Program-made: the position numbers and the translations under genes | Source: Salegentibacter lacus | GTDB lineage: Bacteria > Bacteroidota > Bacteroidia > Flavobacteriales > Flavobacteriaceae | Reading direction: 5' to 3' | DNA: 64,000 nucleotides | Assembly: GCF_020164555.1 (NCBI RefSeq) | Contig: NZ_JAIQZB010000011.1 | Location: 62,001-126,000, forward strand | Shown: piece after piece, positions 62,638-64,000 of the stretch | Layout: each line of letters begins with the position of its first letter | Numbering within the stretch: position 1 is the first letter of the stretch | Notes under the pieces: model-generated | The model's input: the letters and a program-made list of their open reading frames with translations, nothing else | Databases searched by the model: none | Told to the model about the DNA's origin: nothing

Positions 62638-63051
62638 CTATTGGCAGCATTCTTTTATTTCTTCAGTAAGAAATTTAGTAAAAATGTGTTCCATTGATTG
62701 GATTTTTATTGGTTTCCGAAGATAATAATCCATGCTTTGGGCGTCTCCATTCATCTTTAATTCTTCCTCGGCGTATCCACTAAGGGCTATAATAGGAGTG
62801 CGCTGGCCAGTAGTAGTATTATTCTGTCTAATCTCTCTAGCAGTTTGATAACCATCTATAGTTGGTAATTGTATATCTAAAAATACAAGATCTACTTTAT
62901 TATTTTTAAATTGATTAATCCCATCCTCACCGTTTCTTGAGCTTAAAAATTTTGCATCGGGACATATTTTTTTAACCAGCTTTTCAATTAAAAATAAATT
63001 GACAGGGTCATCATCTATTGCTAAAATGTGAATATTTTGTTTAGGGAACAT
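62638..63051 (-). CDS. second stand-alone CheY-like receiver protein
   Basis: A 137-residue receiver domain: HILAIDDDPVNLFLIEKL, VDLVFLDIQLPTIDGYQTA (phosphoacceptor), IIALSGYAEEELKM and YYLRKPIKIQSM. It lies 96 bp upstream of the multi-PAS kinase on the same strand. The kinase therefore stands between two receiver proteins, giving a possible branched phosphorelay. Confidence 0.92.
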   Translation of the reverse strand: MFPKQNIHILAIDDDPVNLFLIEKLVKKICPDAKFLSSRNGEDGINQFKNNKVDLVFLDIQLPTIDGYQTAREIRQNNTTTGQRTPIIALSGYAEEELKMNGDAQSMDYYLRKPIKIQSMEHIFTKFLTEEIKECCQ

Positions 63052-63581
63052 TATTTGGGGTTTAATAATTTAATTCCTACAATTTAATAATTAAGTTTTT
63101 CTATACTTAAATTTATTTTGTAATATTTAGTAGTTTATTTTGAATAAGAATAAAACAGGGAACTATCATACTTGTACTTACCATTAGTGGTTTCAATTAA
63201 CTCAATAACAGCGATGTAATTATTATAAGAAAATACAGGCTTTTTAGCTTTTAATTATACCGCAAAATTAATGTTTCGCGGAGCAGTTTTTCTATAAATT
63301 TTTAGAAACTTTTATTTTACCCATTAAGTAATTGGTTAAACTGATTTCCACAACAGTGTCCCAGGCTCTAATTCTCTTATTTGTTGAACTCCATAGAAAT
63401 AGTAGAAATTGTCAGGATGACTTAAAAAGCAATCAATTTTAGGATTTAATAGGGAATAAAATTAAAATAATCTCAGACTCGGTGCATATAAATCTCGATG
63501 ATCGAGTAAACCATTAGAACCTCCTAGCTTATCTGCCGTCCATCGGGCTATTTTTCTCTTGGCTTAAATAGGTAAGAATTT
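63052..63581. other. 530-bp intergenic region
   Basis: It must hold the promoter of the kinase operon near 63060-63120. I see no gene; a short CAGGATGA motif near 63414 resembles a half of the dispersed repeat at 13609-13661. Confidence 0.4.
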
Positions 63582-64000
63582 TTAATTTTGCTTCTTTAAT
63601 AGTTCTAAAACTCTTTCAGGATAATCGGTAATTATAGCATCTACCTCCAGGGCTATCATTTTTTTAATGGCTTCTTTCTCATTTATTGTCCATGGAATTA
63701 AGTGCATATCCATACTTTTAATAGAATCTACAAAAGCGCTATCCTTTACTAAACCGTAATTAGGACTATAAATTTCGGGTTTAAAATCCAGCAAATCCAG
63801 GTTCTTTTGAATTCCTTCGGTAAATACCAAATAAGCGGTCTCAACTTCTGGATAGCTTTGATGAATTTCATTTAGAATATTCACATCAAAAGATTGCAGG
63901 TTTATTTTCTTCTGAAGCTCTTTTTCATGGATCTCTCTCATCACCAACTTAACAAACTCTTTAGGCTCCGGCTGATAGGATCCGTATTTATTTTCTGAAC
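63582..64000 (-). CDS. glycerophosphodiester phosphodiesterase (5' end outside window)
   Basis: The frame stays open to the window edge (ENKYGSYQPEPKEFVKLVMR near the edge, quoted as YQPEPKEFVKLVMREIHEK), so the N-terminal part with the catalytic HRG motif is missing. The visible C-terminal half of the TIM barrel carries HLIPWTINEKEAIKKMIAL and VDAIITDYPERVLELL, the family's closing signature. The enzyme hydrolyses glycerophosphodiesters to glycerol-3-phosphate. Confidence 0.85.
   Translation of the reverse strand, partial: SENKYGSYQPEPKEFVKLVMREIHEKELQKKINLQSFDVNILNEIHQSYPEVETAYLVFTEGIQKNLDLLDFKPEIYSPNYGLVKDSAFVDSIKSMDMHLIPWTINEKEAIKKMIALEVDAIITDYPERVLELLKKQN

Overview
The window is chromosomal DNA of a marine-type member of the Bacteroidota, most likely Flavobacteriaceae near Gramella, Salegentibacter or Zunongwangia. 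Evidence: low GC, Bacteroidota-style promoters (a -7 box close to TAnnTTTG), a TPR protein plus outer-membrane barrel pair beside ftsE, a BCCT osmolyte transporter, BfmA/BtgA-type mobilization, and a tmRNA whose tag ends GEDNYALAA. The genus is inference.

Layout. (1) 1-17400 is ordinary core chromosome: outer-membrane barrel and giant TPR protein, ftsE, a small membrane protein, typA, dinB-like, kdsA, a barrel/BCCT/universal-stress cluster, a secreted phosphohydrolase, an MpaB-like oxygenase and a saccharopine-dehydrogenase-like enzyme. (2) ssrA (tmRNA, 17402-17802) is the attachment gene of a roughly 40.7 kb genomic island (17789-58527). The island is bounded by an 18-bp copy of the ssrA 3' end on each side; each copy is followed by a small hairpin and a near-identical terminator whose stem differs by a compensatory base pair. 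(3) 58528-64000 is chromosome again: a GAF/multi-PAS hybrid-less histidine kinase between two stand-alone receiver proteins, then the 3' part of a glycerophosphodiesterase.

Inside the island: a tyrosine integrase (18054) with an IntDOT-like missing first arginine; two unknown genes; a HigB/HigA module; a decayed mobilization module (BfmA-like gene, broken DUF5712-like gene, a strongly palindromic oriT candidate) and a three-gene replication/ATPase operon; a class II Fic protein; a WYL regulator; a secreted six-repeat protein; then the defence core. The core has a protein that fuses a type I N6-adenine methylase, one HsdS-like target domain and a histidine kinase, coupled to a receiver-domain protein (31624-35024); a secreted HNH nuclease; and a type I restriction operon whose hsdM-hsdS (35776-38625) and hsdR (42480) are separated by cargo. 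The cargo is a DRT2-type defence reverse transcriptase with its upstream structured ncRNA, a PD-(D/E)XK-like protein and a possible GIY-YIG protein. A second WYL regulator, an EcsC protein and a DUF4145 protein follow. Next comes a minus-strand biosynthetic-looking operon (UDG-like gene broken by a one-base frameshift, two small proteins, CX5CX2C radical SAM enzyme, methyltransferase, membrane glycosyltransferase, ATP-grasp ligase), and last a TPR lipoprotein histidine kinase with its response regulator.

Most notable: the methylase-HsdS-kinase plus receiver pair (no described system known to me); the reverse transcriptase ncRNA, whose antisense strand is stop-free for 79 codons and contains a 141-nt (47-codon) segment bounded by 5-nt direct repeats, the geometry expected for a Neo-like endless frame; a shared palindromic operator in front of three island promoters; and the radical SAM/methyltransferase/glycosyltransferase/ATP-grasp operon.
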